Shown piece after piece: positions 20,507 to 31,756 of a stretch of 64,000 bases of DNA. The stretch comes from Pictodentalium vernedei (lineage: Eukaryota > Mollusca > Scaphopoda > Dentaliida > Dentaliidae): positions 799,447,022-799,511,021 of the forward strand of contig CM062296.1 of the NCBI GenBank assembly GCA_031216915.1, given 5' to 3'. A program made the translations under genes and the position numbers. A model generated the notes under the pieces. That model was not told the DNA's origin. It did no database searches and saw only the letters and a program-made list of their open reading frames with translations. The stretch's first letter is position 1, and every line of letters starts with the position of its first letter.

Positions 20507-20541
20507 TCCACTGAAGAAGGGCAATGCCCGAAAGCTTTGGA
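20507..20541 (+). ncRNA. Hammerhead ribozyme-like motif 3 (inverted copy)
   Basis: Plus-strand copy: TCCA, CTGAAGA, AGGGCAATGCCC, GAAA, GCTTTGGA. It is identical in core to the two minus-strand motifs and lies 3' of the truncated second copy. Confidence 0.65.
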
Positions 20542-20607
20542 ACTGAGCTAAATTACATGTTTATACAATTAACTGTGAGTCCCTACCTGGACTATATTGA
20601 ATATACT

Positions 20608-20619
20608 AGTTTGGAAGTA
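20608..20619. repeat. 12-bp target-site duplication, right copy
   Basis: AGTTTGGAAGTA, the exact partner of 16539-16550. Polinton capsid-gene sequence resumes at once. Confidence 0.85.
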
Positions 20620-21849
20620 GTTTTGACCCAGATAATATATCACTAACATCAAGTGGTAAAGAAAATATTGGTTAGATTGAGTAATTTCCAATAGCATCTT
20701 TAAACAATTCTTCCCCAATAGAATTTTTAATTTCAAGACAAACCACCAAGTGGTTAGATCTTGCAGCATCTACACTTGAAGTTCAATTTAAAATTACAAA
20801 ACAAGATGTGAGTGTTTTGGCTCCAGATACACAAATTGCTCTGATTAATAATTTTTTCATAGTATATTTAGCCAAATTGATGTCGCATTGACTTATCACC
20901 ACCAATACAGATCTTTATCCTTGTAGAGGGTTTTAGAGAATCTTCTTAGTTATTCAAGAGATGTGAAAAAACACAATTAGCAGCAAGTGAAATATGGTAT
21001 CCAGATTCTCCTGGCACACATGCTGAAACTACAAAAAGTTAATCTAACAAAGGTGTGACTGAATGTGCAAAATTAATTGGTACTAGTAAGTCTATACAGT
21101 TAAGAGGAAAACTACGTTTAGATCTATTTGTGCAAGAAGAATATTTTCCAAGTGGAGTTGAGATGAGAATTAAATTGCATTGCACTCCATCTAAATCTTG
21201 TCTTACTGATGGTGAACATGGGAAAATTGAAATTTAAAAAGCAATTTTTAAAATACCAGCATTAGATTTAATTCCAAACTTTGCAAATGGTTTTAATGCA
21301 CAAATAGATCATTACAGTTACAAAAACCTCATAAGGCATGTAGAAATTAAATCATTTACAATTGGAAATGGTCTTCATTCAAAAATAGAAGATCATCTGT
21401 TTCATAAACAGATACCAAAACGAATTATTCTTGGCTTAGTATGTAATAGAGATATAAATGGAGATATTGGTACAACTCCATTTAATTTCCAACATTTCAA
21501 TTTGAATAAGTTGGCAGTAACACTAGAAGGACATTCCATTAAATCACGTTCCTTTGAAATAAATTTCGAAGGTGGACTTCATCTGTATTTATATTTATCA
21601 TTGTATGAAGCTATTGGCTTCTTTGGACAAAATCAATCATTCTATTTATCTTTGCAGGATTATGCAAGAGGATATACTCTTTGGGGAATTGATTTCACAC
21701 CTTATCCGTGTAGTAATGGGCCATTGGCTCTTTCTATAAAATCTAGTAATATTTGCATTGAACTTCAGTTTGTTCAAGCACTTCAAAAGGTGATCAACGT
21801 TGTCGTCTATGCAGAATTTGATAGTGAGATAGAGATCAACAGATTTTGA
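20608..21849 (+). pseudogene. Polinton major capsid protein gene, right of the insertion (fossil)
   Basis: Recognisable double-jelly-roll capsid sequence includes KWLDLAASTLEVQFKITKQD near 20750, SIQLRGKLRLDLFVQEEYFP near 21095, and a C-terminal open stretch of 115 codons (21502-21849) with ARGYTLWGIDFTPYPC and VNVVVYAEFDSEIEINRF. In the family this protein forms an icosahedral shell. The gene is split by the Penelope-like element near its start and is otherwise broken at several places. Confidence 0.8.
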
Positions 21850-22235
21850 GAAGAAATATTTGACTATTAAACACGATGATTCAGTGTGAATATTACAACA
21901 TGTGTGAAGAAAAAATACTACATTTTTTCAAGAATGTGTGGTAATACAACTGACAAAGTCCATGAAACAGAAAATGAAAAATATCTGTGAAAAATGTCAA
22001 ACCAACAAAACAACATTAATAGATATATACATTGCAGAATGTTTACAGAAACTGTGTCCAGTAACTATTCTATATAATCTACACAAGAGAGCACGACAAA
22101 TAGACTTATTATAATATTGTGCTCATATAGACATTAAAATAGACTGCCAAAAAGACATTCAAAAGTGGGCAGATTTAGTTAAAAGAGACTGGCTCCATGC
22201 CAGTCTTTTTCAAGGCTAAGAAGATGGAAACCATA
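21850..22235 (+). pseudogene. Polinton spacer/protease upstream remnant
   Basis: Degraded AT-rich coding-like sequence between the capsid gene and the protease. It contains a Cys-rich stretch near 21985-22010 (KICEKCQTN). Not assigned. Confidence 0.25.
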
Positions 22236-22694
22236 CAATTACAATATATATACTTGACAGTTCTCAAAGGTGATCGTCCAAAAATGGAAAAGTGTGTTCA
22301 AAAGACTTGTTACCAAAACGAAACCTAAACATAGACAAGCATATATTGTGAAAGCAGATTCATCAAAAAACAAGGAGAACATTGGAGAGCAATATATTTT
22401 AAAGACACGCATCCTACTGTCCACTTTGATTCAAATGGTTTACCAACAATGGATAGAGATATATACAATTTCATAGTGAAAAACACAGATTCCTGGACAA
22501 TAAATACAATGAGACTACAAAGTGATTTTAGTGTTGTGTGTGGAATGTTCTGTATATTTGCTTTAAATCATCTGGCAAAAGGATATGATTTAGAGACAGT
22601 TCTTACTATCAAATTTCATCCAAGATATTTCCATGAAAACGACAGAGATGTTCTACATTGGTTTGAGCAAACCTATAGACAATATTTACAATGA
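22236..22694 (+). pseudogene. Polinton adenain-like cysteine protease (fossil)
   Basis: HWRAIYF with VHFDSNGLPT near 22390-22450 holds the expected His and Asp. QSDFSVVCGMFCIFALNHLA near 22520-22575 contains the catalytic Cys in a CG.FC setting. The C-terminus has FHENDRDVLHWF. The adenovirus-type protease matures capsid proteins. It is the last recognisable Polinton gene here, and it is broken. Confidence 0.75.
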
Positions 22695-23340
22695 CTGTGT
22701 AGGAATAAAAAAATCAGGTGTCAAAACAAAACTCCAGAGGTCTTTTTCCAGAATACTTTTTCTTTTTTCTTAAAGTCACTCATCTATTATATAAATGTCA
22801 TAGAAATCCATTACGTAACACAAGTTAGATTTTTTAGTTTATTCTTATTTTTATTTCTTTCAGAGAGTAAATGAGAGAGTGAAAAACTTTCATTGAATTT
22901 TACTGAATCATCTCGATGTAGATAGGTTTTTTCATGGATAGGCAAACTCAGATCTCGGTGTACATACGTTCAGTTCATAGCAATATATTGAATTAACTTT
23001 AAATAAATTTGTGTTATTTGTTAAAACTTCTGTGACAGTTTTGTCAATTTTGTTAGGTTAGTCCTATGTTCCTTTTTTATCACCGTCTCCGACTTTTCCC
23101 CATCACTAAAATAGTTTCAAGAGTCACTTCCCTTTTTACTGTGAGCACTAGTTTAATATTGTATGCATCTCTATCAAATTTCATATTTCGAACAAAATCC
23201 TTTAAAAATAGGAAAAGTTGTTTCTTCTCAGCTTTTCTAAAAATCAGAAAAATAGAAAGAAAATATCCTAAATCAAGTTTGGAATAAAATGTTGCAATTA
23301 TGCAAGAGTGTCTCCATGACTGACTACCGGGAAATCAGTG
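22695..23340. other. AT-rich sequence right of the Polinton genes
   Basis: Probably the Polinton's right end and then host DNA. No inverted terminal repeat matching the left side was found, and no gene was recognised. Confidence 0.3.
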
Positions 23341-23344
23341 CTTA

Positions 23345-23600
23345 GAGGCGAAGGCACTTGGGCGTAAAAATTTAACATTGAAATCTCCAGAGCCATTGGT
23401 TCGCCAGAGCAAATTTTCGTCCAGAAGGAATTGGGCATAAAGATGTAACACTAAAAATTCCCACAGGGTTTTGAATTTGGCATAAAAATTGGTGTAAAAG
23501 GAATTGAGCGTAAAAATTTAATACTGAAAATTCCCTAAGACACTTTTTCGCCAGAGTGCCATCGGCCGATGGAGATGTGTATGGAGATTTCAGTGTTAAA
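23345..23600. repeat. Degenerate short tandem repeats
   Basis: Variants of GGGCATAAA...TTTAACACTGAAAATTCCC recur at least four times (near 23360, 23430, 23500 and 23585), at irregular 60-90-base spacing. Confidence 0.45.
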
Positions 23601-23624
23601 TTATTAAGCCTAAGTGTCTTCCCT

Positions 23625-23716
23625 TACTTCTGACATAGGGTGATCCTGGCTGCCGAAAGTGTTGTTAAACCGCGATGAATAAATAAAAAAAAAAAATAAA
23701 TAAATAAATAAATTCC
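23625..23716 (+). repeat. SINE/LINE tail with (AAAT)n end
   Basis: GCCGAAAGTGTTGTTAAACC followed by (AATA)n resembles the tail at 63640-63670 (GTCGAAAGTGCCGTTAACCC). Only the 3' end of an element is recognisable. Confidence 0.5.
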
Positions 23717-23719
23717 GGT

Positions 23720-24840
23720 GCATTTGGAGAAGAAAACCCATACTGGAACCACAGGACGGAAGGAGGGGTATTTTATAATTTCCTCATCCGTTCCCGTCCC
23801 ACACCCATAACCATGGCCACCAGTGTAGTATTTTGCAAAAGTATACATAAGTATAAGAATTCGCACAGGGCACAAAGGGGAGCTGCAGTCGTTCGGGCTG
23901 AGATTGCGAGGTCAACCACCGTCAGAGGAAAGACTTCACAGTTTCCAAATACGCTACGTGGAGCGTCAGTTGTGGGGATGAAGCTGTCTCCTGTCAATGC
24001 TTTGAATACCGAAACGCAGTTTCGCATCCGGGGAGGGGGTGGGGTGCCTCCAGCCCTCCAATGATCGCCATCACGCCTCCTCCCCCAAACAGAATCCACC
24101 AAACGCACGTCTCTAATAACTAGATCACCAAGATGGTCTCCAATATTAGCCTGCACACGTTACAATGTCCTCAGACTTATTATTAGGGCGCCAAATGTTG
24201 CTCCTAACGCAACCCCCAAAATGGCCTTTAGAATATCGTGTATTCCTTCCCCAAACGGGCTAGGCACCCCCTCCCCCTCCCCACCACCATTATAAAATCT
24301 TGAATACGTACCTGCCTATAGGTGAGATTTCAAGGTGTCTTAGCTCAGATCACACCGAAATTAATAAATAAAAACTAAAAAGGTCACTCAAGTCTGAGTA
24401 CATGCATAGCTCGGCATCCACTGTTTTGCCGGTATTAATCACTAAATGGTATAATTCCATCAATTATAGGAACTGTCAGCCAAACAAAGTGGTGTAATAT
24501 GTCGAACTTAGGGAAACTTGTCTTCGTCACTGTGGGCTAATTGGGGAATACCCAGTTACTTATCCAGCATACCGATAGCACAAGCGACATTTTAGGGAAA
24601 ACCCTGGTGCCATCCCTGTTTTTGTAACGGTTCCTATCGACGCATAATGATAATTTATCTTTTATGCTTTCAAAGCCTCTACACTGGATGGATCAGTATA
24701 ATCACCCATGCTTTATTCTGATGAAACATAAATGAACAAAATGTGCAACTCTTAATTTATATCACTTCTTTGCCACCCAGAAACGCGACTCGCAAATAGT
24801 GAACAACAATGATGGTTCCACGTCGAACTCTCCAGAAGAC
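23720..24840. other. No gene recognised
   Basis: Unique-looking, locally more GC-rich sequence. A 127-codon open stretch on the minus strand (24156-23773) has no recognisable domain, and I treat it as chance. Confidence 0.3.
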
Positions 24841-24845
24841 GTCCA

Positions 24846-25058
24846 GGAGCCAATACTATAAACTTTTACAATTGTATTTTCTAGAATTATGACTGACTAA
24901 AATGAATCATTACCATTTTTAAAGATATGGAAGTTTGCCAACTGTAAACTGCCAGATCTTTGAAAATGCTAAGCGTTCATTCTAACCCATTTAAAGTCAT
25001 AACCAGAAAATACAATTCCTGAAAATAGAAGTGTAAAAGTTTTATAGTTCTGGCTTCA
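24846..25058. mobile_element. MITE-like inverted repeat, family C, copy 1
   Basis: GAGCCAATACTATAAACTTT at the left is mirrored near 25025-25058 (AAAGTTTTATAGTTCTGGC), with arms of about 45 bases. A related copy is at 34280-34515. Neither has coding capacity. Confidence 0.55.
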
Positions 25059-25317
25059 GATCTTCATTAATTTTGCATTTGCATGGTACATGATGTTGAT
25101 CTCCGGGGCCTTTCTCTCATCCCCAGTGTCAGATGAACGGACGGAGAATACAGACGGACGATCCGTCCGTGGGAACGGATGCACAAAATTCTCTATTTGC
25201 CTCATAAGTCTCATATCTAAGTAATTAAGCTCATAATATATCAAATATGCTCATCATATTTCAGTAAGCTCATAATGCCTGTCCGGACAAAAAAAACTCG
25301 TAACTCCCGCATTATAG

Positions 25318-25372
25318 CGCGGATGGACGGACGGACAGCCGACCGGACGGACGGACGGACGGACGGACGGAT
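25318..25372. repeat. (GGAC)n microsatellite
   Basis: Repeated GGAC units from GGACGGACGGACAG to the block of seven units near 25345-25370. Confidence 0.85.
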
Positions 25373-25639
25373 GACAGATGGAATGGCAGACAAACAAACA
25401 TACTAAGATTTGAAAATCTTCGCTGGTTTGGTCAGTGGGGTATAATGATATTGTACTGTAATTACTGGGTCGTTTTACCTTTTTACACTGGCACAAAACG
25501 ATCCGCTATTCATCAGACAAACTGTTTTCAAGAAAGTTTATTAGAGGGTCCACTATGCAAAAATGAGTGTCGTGTGGCATATAGATAACCTTTTACCAAA
25601 CGAATGGGCCTCAACTGCATAAATTTGAAATTAAGCTTT

Positions 25640-25765
25640 TGAAAAATTTTTTAAAACATTTTCAACAAAAGCATATCCTGTGACCCATCATTGGGACGAG
25701 CTCATCGAGCTCGTTCCAATAAGGGGGCTGGTGATATGGTTGTGTTGAATTTTTGTTTGAAAGAA
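25640..25765. repeat. Divergent relative of MITE family A
   Basis: The central palindrome GACGAGCTCATCGAGCTCGT near 25694 is flanked by imperfect arms (TTCAACAAAAGCATATCC and its mirror near 25727-25750). The TTAA-CCC ends are not preserved. Confidence 0.45.
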
Positions 25766-25769
25766 CAAT

Positions 25770-27225
25770 ACTTAAAATAATAAATTTTGTTATTCTGTGC
25801 ATTGCTTAAAGGGACACTAATTCATGAATGGATGTGAGCCAGATAATACAACGTGGTAGCATCTATGTAAATATGTTTTTGTTGGCGATTTTAAACTTTT
25901 AAAATATTAGTTTTAACCGCGTGTGGTCCCGTTTTGCCCTGTTTTGTACCTTGATTTAGACGGCGTGTAAACAAGAAGAATAAATTGTGTCAGTCTTCCA
26001 GTGATAGAAAGGGGCTTATAATAGTCTACACACACAGCAACAACATCCCGGAAATCTGTCCAATCTACGATAAGTGCAACCTTTTGTTTGAAAAGAGAAT
26101 TTTAGTGACCCGTAATTACAGGATTGACTGTAGTTGGAATCAATGATGATTATAGTGTAGTGAGAACAGATGCTGTGGTGGGCATTTCACTTCCAAAAGT
26201 TTGATTATCTTCCGTGATATGCTCTTGTTTGAGATTAACTCTATTCTTGTCTTTGATTAATGTTATTTCGTACCGACCAGACGTGCCATTTTAAATTCTT
26301 AAACATTGGTAAATGTATAATCTGAACATAGTGTTACTGTCTCTTTAATGGATCACTGGAAAATTATCTACCAAATTTACCACCCTGGCGTCGCCATAAA
26401 AAGAAGGAAGCGAGGAAAGTTTATTCGTTCTTTCTTATTCATTGAAGTTATTTCGTACCGATTGGACGGGTCATTAAATATTCCTAATCACTGGTAATTC
26501 TATAATCTGAATGCTGTAGAGCATAGAGAGGTCATATTGCCATTATTTCATCAAACGTTTACTTCTTCGTGTTGTTATAATAAAAATATTTTCGCCATGG
26601 TAAGCCTCAACGTTCAAACTGCAAGTGACGAGCACTTAGAAGAAATGGAATACATTAGGGGATATCCAACCCAAAGGTCTGTCAGAATAGTTCAAGTGGT
26701 TGTGCAAGAAATATGATTGAAAAATTATAAGCAACTGTTTTGTGTTATATATCAAAATGTTCGTCAGCTGACACTGTATTTACAACATATTAAATATTAA
26801 ACAATTTTGTAAACTTTTCCTAAAAAAAATGTTTTAATGTTGAAGTTGCAATTAGCAACAGTGCTAATTCTGACGAACACAATCAGACATCGGGCCAATG
26901 GCAACGTGTTGAGTTAATAGTTACCAATAACATACGGATTGGCATTTTATCAAAATATTTGTACTTTTTAAAGAATTTTCCGCAGTTTTGACACTGACGA
27001 TATCTGAAGAAGGACGCCATATTTATGTACACCACGTGATTCGATGATTTTTTCGGTAATTCGGAAGGTCGTATTACTTTGGTACGTTTCCATCACTTTT
27101 ATAACAGTACACTTTGTTTCTGTATTTGTACAGGTAATAAGGATACAATACTACGTGTAAACCTTCATCATTATGTCTAGAAAGATCTTCAAATTCATAT
27201 TTTTTATTTACAAATTACCACAATA
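25770..27225. other. Non-coding stretch with a 75-bp direct repeat
   Basis: No gene recognised. TTATTTCGTACCGA begins two related segments, at about 26264 and 26446, each running about 75 bases and sharing TATAATCTGAA. Confidence 0.4.
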
Positions 27226-27228
27226 TAC

Positions 27229-27544
27229 AGTTAAAACTAGAAGTCCTGTCATGAAATGCGCACAAATAGCACGTTGATATGCGCGTTAATGTACGCGTTA
27301 AGGCCCAAGTAAAGCTATCAAATTTCTACATATGACCTGTGCACAAGCAATGTTTCAGCCAATGGACCTCCGGGTAACCCGGAGGTCCATTGGCAGAAAC
27401 ATTGCATGTGTTTGCTATGAGTAACCAAGAGAACCTGCCGTGCTTTGGATGCCATTCGATATGGCAATTGCGTTCAATTCCAACGTGCAATTAAGCCTAG
27501 ATAAGCGGACTATTCGTGACAGGACTTCTAGTTTTAACTGTAGA
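27229..27544. mobile_element. Tc1/mariner-type MITE, family B, copy 1
   Basis: About 315 bp with inverted ends CAGTTAAAACTAGAAGTCCT and its complement, next to TA on both sides. The centre is a 37-base perfect palindrome (27358-27394, GCCAATGGACCTCCGGGT then A then its complement). Its twin at 63199-63515 differs at only a few positions, so both moved recently. No transposase is encoded. Confidence 0.85.
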
Positions 27545-27545
27545 A

Positions 27546-28600
27546 GCAATACCTACACCAACCCCTTTAACTATACAGGAATCGCTATGCTTTTTGAAGT
27601 CGTAGAATCACGTTCATTAAATTTTCTTTTCACATATTTGCTTGAGAGTTATGTATAGTGAACTAGAATAAGAGACACTTTCTCTTCATTTTATTGCAAT
27701 TTGTGATTAATTTGATCGAGAATTATTTGGTGACTTAGAATATCATGGTGCTGTCGTTGTTGAGGGGTGTTACTGTTTTCGTTTTTACATGCTTTCAGGT
27801 CAGAATAACCTGGAATTTTTATGTTTTTAGTAAGTACATTAAATTGATTATGTGGTAGCTAAGCACAACGACAATATGTTTAACCACAATGTAAATAATA
27901 AATGATCATTAACACTAGTAGTTCAGTTTTTGATATTTTTGATCACGCAATGCATTGTTGATTATCCTACTCTCAGACAGGTACACAAACGTGCTGACCT
28001 GTTTATATTTTCCTGTAGGTGTTCTCGATATTTTCTTACAAGCAGCATTATCACCCAATCATTAAGTTACACAACAACGTAAAATAAAAAAAAAACATCA
28101 CTGTTCCGTGCTTTTTCGAAAATAGTCTCGAAATCGTGCAGAAGAAATCCATTTTAGCATAAATACCCAGGTAAGCAATAGCCAAGTGATGGTAATTTCT
28201 GTGCAGTTTGTTTTGTGTATGGCGGTCGAATAGTATCATAATTATCTAGCGCAAAAATGGAAATGTTTTCATTCCCTGTCATAAATTGATTTCAACATTA
28301 TTCATCATGCGTAAATAACTTTCAATGTGTAAATATCATCCAAGTGAATAATATTTATCAAAATACCATGAATATTTCAACCTGACTGTGATAATGCATT
28401 ATCATCAAATTGTAATATAAACTTTTAAACCCTTTGTTGTCTGTGATATTTACCTACTTGTATAAAAAATGCCAAAATTCCAGTATAGAAATAAATTTGG
28501 TTTGGTTAGTGGAATTCATTCTACAATAATTACATTGTTAATGTAGTTATACGTTTTGGGTCCAAATATTCAATTACCATTGGTCAGCTGAATGGAAACG
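27546..28600. other. AT-rich sequence, no gene recognised
   Basis: No open frame with recognisable sense and no element boundary. Confidence 0.3.
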
Positions 28601-28604
28601 TCAT

Positions 28605-28643
28605 GACCAAATGTAATTCATTTTCCAATGAATACATTTGGTC
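28605..28643. repeat. Short palindrome
   Basis: GACCAAATGTAATTCATT pairs with AATGAATACATTTGGTC across four bases. Confidence 0.6.
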
Positions 28644-28966
28644 GAACTTCGACCCGCATTTACGGTAGAGCGCAGTTGACAGAATGTAATTCGGGCGGTG
28701 TTTGGGCGGGTTTTTAACTTTTAGCGCCTCTCACAGTGATCAACTGCGCTGCTGTTTTTTGGTGACATTTCCCAACTGTTGCATAAAGCCGTTACTAAAA
28801 TACTCGTTTCCATTTCTAAAGTTGTGAAAATTAAAAATCAGAGTTGTGCGCTTTGTCTTTTGTGTGAGGGGGTCTTTCGCCTCGTTCGTTCGAACATGTT
28901 TTATTTCGTCTTTCTGCTTTGTGTTGTTTGGTAAAAAGTAGTTTAAACAGTTCCGGAATGTAATTA

Positions 28967-29035
28967 TAAGAATTGAATACAATTTTTAGAATCTTTATTG
29001 GAGTATGAACGTGTAAAAATTGCATTCAATTCTTA
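28967..29035. repeat. Hairpin with 22-base arms
   Basis: TAAGAATTGAATACAATTTT (28967) mirrors AAAATTGCATTCAATTCTTA (ending 29035), with a loop of about 25 bases. It lies upstream of the Mutator-like gene. Confidence 0.55.
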
Positions 29036-29189
29036 AAAGCATAAAAAGAAAAAAAATGCAAATTATCTCGTAACGTAAAAGATAGGCATCAAAAATATAA
29101 AGTTATTGCAAATGACATTGAAACTGTCTGACAAACAGAAATTAACTTTTATAAAACCAAAAAAACACCCAGTTTGATGAGTGCCGTTT

Positions 29190-31370
29190 TATTAATTTAC
29201 AATTATTGAATGACCCAATCTCTGCAATAAGTACTCATATTGAATTGTGTTCTGATTCTCATAAAGTGGCTAAGATTGGTTTATCGCCTTTAACACTTTT
29301 AAAAGAGATCCAAAATAGGGCATTGTCTTCCATCATGTTGTTTCAGTGTAGGAGTGTTACAAGGAATGTAATATTTCTACAAGTCTAAAAGTTCAATCGA
29401 GTGATGGTACAAATAGAATGGACTTTTATTTGAAGGTGGTATGGTTTCAGGTGATGGATCTTCTCCTTTAAATGAGGTTTTGTCAACATTAAATTCGCCA
29501 TGCGTTTGCCAAACTACATTCACAGCGATTGAAACCGAAATTTCTGAATGGTGGGAACAAGAGTTGTTACAAAGTATGTTTCAAGTAGAAAATCTTGAAA
29601 GACAATTAGCAATTTAAAGAGGCGATTATCACTAGGGTATCCCAGAAATCACTGTTGTTTGTGATGGTGGCTGGAGCAAACGGACACACAAACATACATA
29701 TAATGCGTTAGGTGGAGTCACCCGCCCATATTTCAGGTGCAGAAACCGGAAAACTGCTGCATATAGGAGTAAGGAATAAGTACTGTTAAACTTGTATCAG
29801 AGCAGAAAACAAAAATGTGTTACCACCTGAGCATAATTTGTTTTAAAAATTGGACTGAAAGTAGTCAGGCAATGGTAGCAGATATTATCGTAGATGGATT
29901 TAAAAATGCAGAGAAAAATAATGGGGTTAGATACATGAGGGTAGTTGCAGATGGGGCATACATGAGCAAACCCCTGTATGGGATGTCTTTGTAAGTAGAT
30001 GGGAATGTGCAGATCACGTTTCCATGTGTCTGCGGTCAAATTTAGAAAAAAAAAACTTGTTGAGATTAAACCTCATTATAAAGGAAAGGGCAAACTTTCA
30101 AAACTGACTCGCATCAAAATTGTTAGTGGTGTAAGGTGCACAATTAAAATGCGTTCTACAATCTCAGACAGGGGTGAGGCCAGCAACAAGACCATGACAT
30201 ATGGAATTATGTACACTATGTTTTTGGTTCACATAAACATTGTAGTGGGTTTTGTTAAAAACAATTCTTTGTGCCAGTGATTGTGATAATGAAAAAACTC
30301 CTCTGATAGCGTTCTTGATGTTCTAAAATCAGAACAGTCATTTTAGCGCGACACAGTTTCTACAAAAATAACAGGAGCAGGAGGCATCACGATTTGATTC
30401 TAGTTTGAATTATTCAAATATTTACAAATCAATGATACATGATATATCACATTTATTGGACAGAGTGGCATCTAAGAGTGATAGAGTGATTGGTAACTTT
30501 ACCAAAAAATTAGCAGAATGCTGGATGTCTCTTCGTTGTGAGTTTGACGATGGGAAATTTACGAACAGATGTGATGCTGCTTCTTGGCATGATCGATGTC
30601 ATGATGCAGCTTTGAAACAAAATTTGAGGATTAAATGGGCCCCTAAACTTAGAAAAACTTTGGGAAACAGTCTTTGAAACTCCTGCTGGACATTTTTTAA
30701 AAACTATTACAGTAGTTGAGAAAGAAATGTGCTGTTAATAAAAAATATAAAGAAGAAGTTGAAGCGAGGAGAAGGAAAAGACAATTACACTATTGTATTG
30801 TATCTACATCTAAAAAGGCTAAACTAGAATATGGCGACTGGTGTGTGGGAGCTTGTTCAGATTTGGATCTAGAATCTCTGAGTAGGGAGCAATAAAAGCA
30901 TTTCAGCCACCTAAATATTAGCCAAAATGAAATTATACAAAGCAACACCATTTCGTGCTGCCTCTACAGATGGTTTAGTTCTTGAGAGTAATTCAATATA
31001 CTTGTGAAGGTCTCATTGAAATTAAAAACGGCCTTATGAATAGACCTATTTCATTAAAAAATGATGTTGAAATGGAAAAAAATGTTTTGTCTACAGTTAA
31101 TGGAAGGAAAATTCAAACTCAAAGAAAACCATAAATATTATTACAAAGGCCGAGGTCAATTAAATGTGTTTGAAAAAGACTGATTGGATTTTGTAGTCAG
31201 GAGCAATAACCCATATCAGATGCACATTAAGCACATATACAGGGATTTGAGAAATGGAAAAGCACATATGAACCACATTTGAGGGCATACTATATGAATG
31301 TGATGCTTCCCGAGTTAACGTGTCCAAGATTTGGAACAGTTCCTGGAATAAGAGAATCGGGTAATTGGGT
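29190..31370 (+). pseudogene. Mutator-like/YqaJ fusion gene, copy 1 (degenerate)
   Basis: The order fits a multicopy invertebrate protein that joins a Mutator-like transposase domain to a YqaJ-type nuclease. EISEWWEQELLQSMF lies near 29550, VCDGGWSKRTHKHTYNA near 29655, then WECADH with HYKGKGKLSKLTRIKI near 30005-30120. DRVASKSDRVIGNF with LAECWMSL lies near 30455-30535, and a basic linker near 30740-30780. The YqaJ part has RAASTDGLVL near 30955, GLIEIKNGLMNRPISLKNDV near 31010, and MNVMLPEL near 31290. The YqaJ catalytic Asp (in TDGL) and Glu-x-Lys (EIK) are present. Many stops and frame changes make it inactive. It may be a transposon gene or a host family; the combination recurs at 35.6 kb. 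Confidence 0.65.
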
Positions 31371-31756
31371 GAGTTAAGAGGTCAATTGTGCCACAAACTG
31401 GCAATATCTTAATGTACATAGTTACTAAAAGGTACGATCGCATAAATTTAATATAAAGCAGGCCTTCAGATTACATTATTTTTAGCACATTCTTTTCAGG
31501 GCTTTAAATGTGCCCAAAGTACAGAAACTTCCATTTTCAAAGGATTTTATTGATTTTTATCTCATAAATGAACGTTTATTCGAATAATAAAAGTGTGGGA
31601 TAAATGTTTGCTTTATTCACTTAGTAGCAGCTGTAAGTAGGGTGATAAATTCTCCCCGTAGGTTTAACACTGAAAGAATGTATTCCCATAGTAGAGAAGG
31701 ACTTGTTGACCTCTACTGCATTCGTTAACAGTCGCGGAAATGTTTAGTTTTAGAAT
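31371..31756. other. No gene recognised
   Basis: AT-rich spacer between the Mutator-like copy and the Tc1-like element. Confidence 0.3.

Larger units (their letters stand above)
16551..20607 (-). mobile_element. Penelope-like retroelement, young, with inverted partial second copy
   Basis: This 4,057-bp insertion is bounded by an exact 12-bp duplication. A main copy on the minus strand (about 19663 down to 16551) carries the full ORF. A 5'-truncated second copy on the plus strand (about 19664-20607) is joined head to head with it. A terminal region of up to 160 bases (19501-19663) recurs inverted at 20446-20607, and its inner 110 bases recur at 16551-16655. These are the pseudo-LTR-like terminal repeats known for this class, with complex and inverted joints also typical. 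The two copies are almost identical and the ORF is uninterrupted, so the insertion looks recent and is much younger than the Polinton it splits. Confidence 0.9.
3400..22700. mobile_element. Broken Polinton/Maverick (fossil), carrying later insertions
   Basis: The Polinton gene set is recognisable across this span: polymerase B, packaging ATPase, integrase with chromodomain, minor and major capsid-type genes and adenain-like protease. There are also small ORFs, a zinc-knuckle gene and a BIR gene. Subtracting the piggyBac-type MITE, the Crypton and the Penelope-like element leaves about 13 kb, a little short of the usual 15-20 kb. I could not see terminal inverted repeats or a target-site duplication, so both ends are approximate. 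The element is clearly dead, with several tens of disruptions spread over all genes. The host decay and the near-perfect state of the inserted Penelope-like element imply that the Polinton is much older than that insertion. Adenovirus-like structural genes are standard for this family. Confidence 0.85.

Noticed and set aside
22700-22950. Right terminal inverted repeat of the Polinton
   Set aside because: I found no match on the left side by eye. A computed alignment of 1-4300 against the reverse complement of 22600-23700 would decide.
23773-24156. 127-codon minus-strand ORF
   Set aside because: No recognisable domain, no promoter or splice signals, and overlapping frames are open as well.
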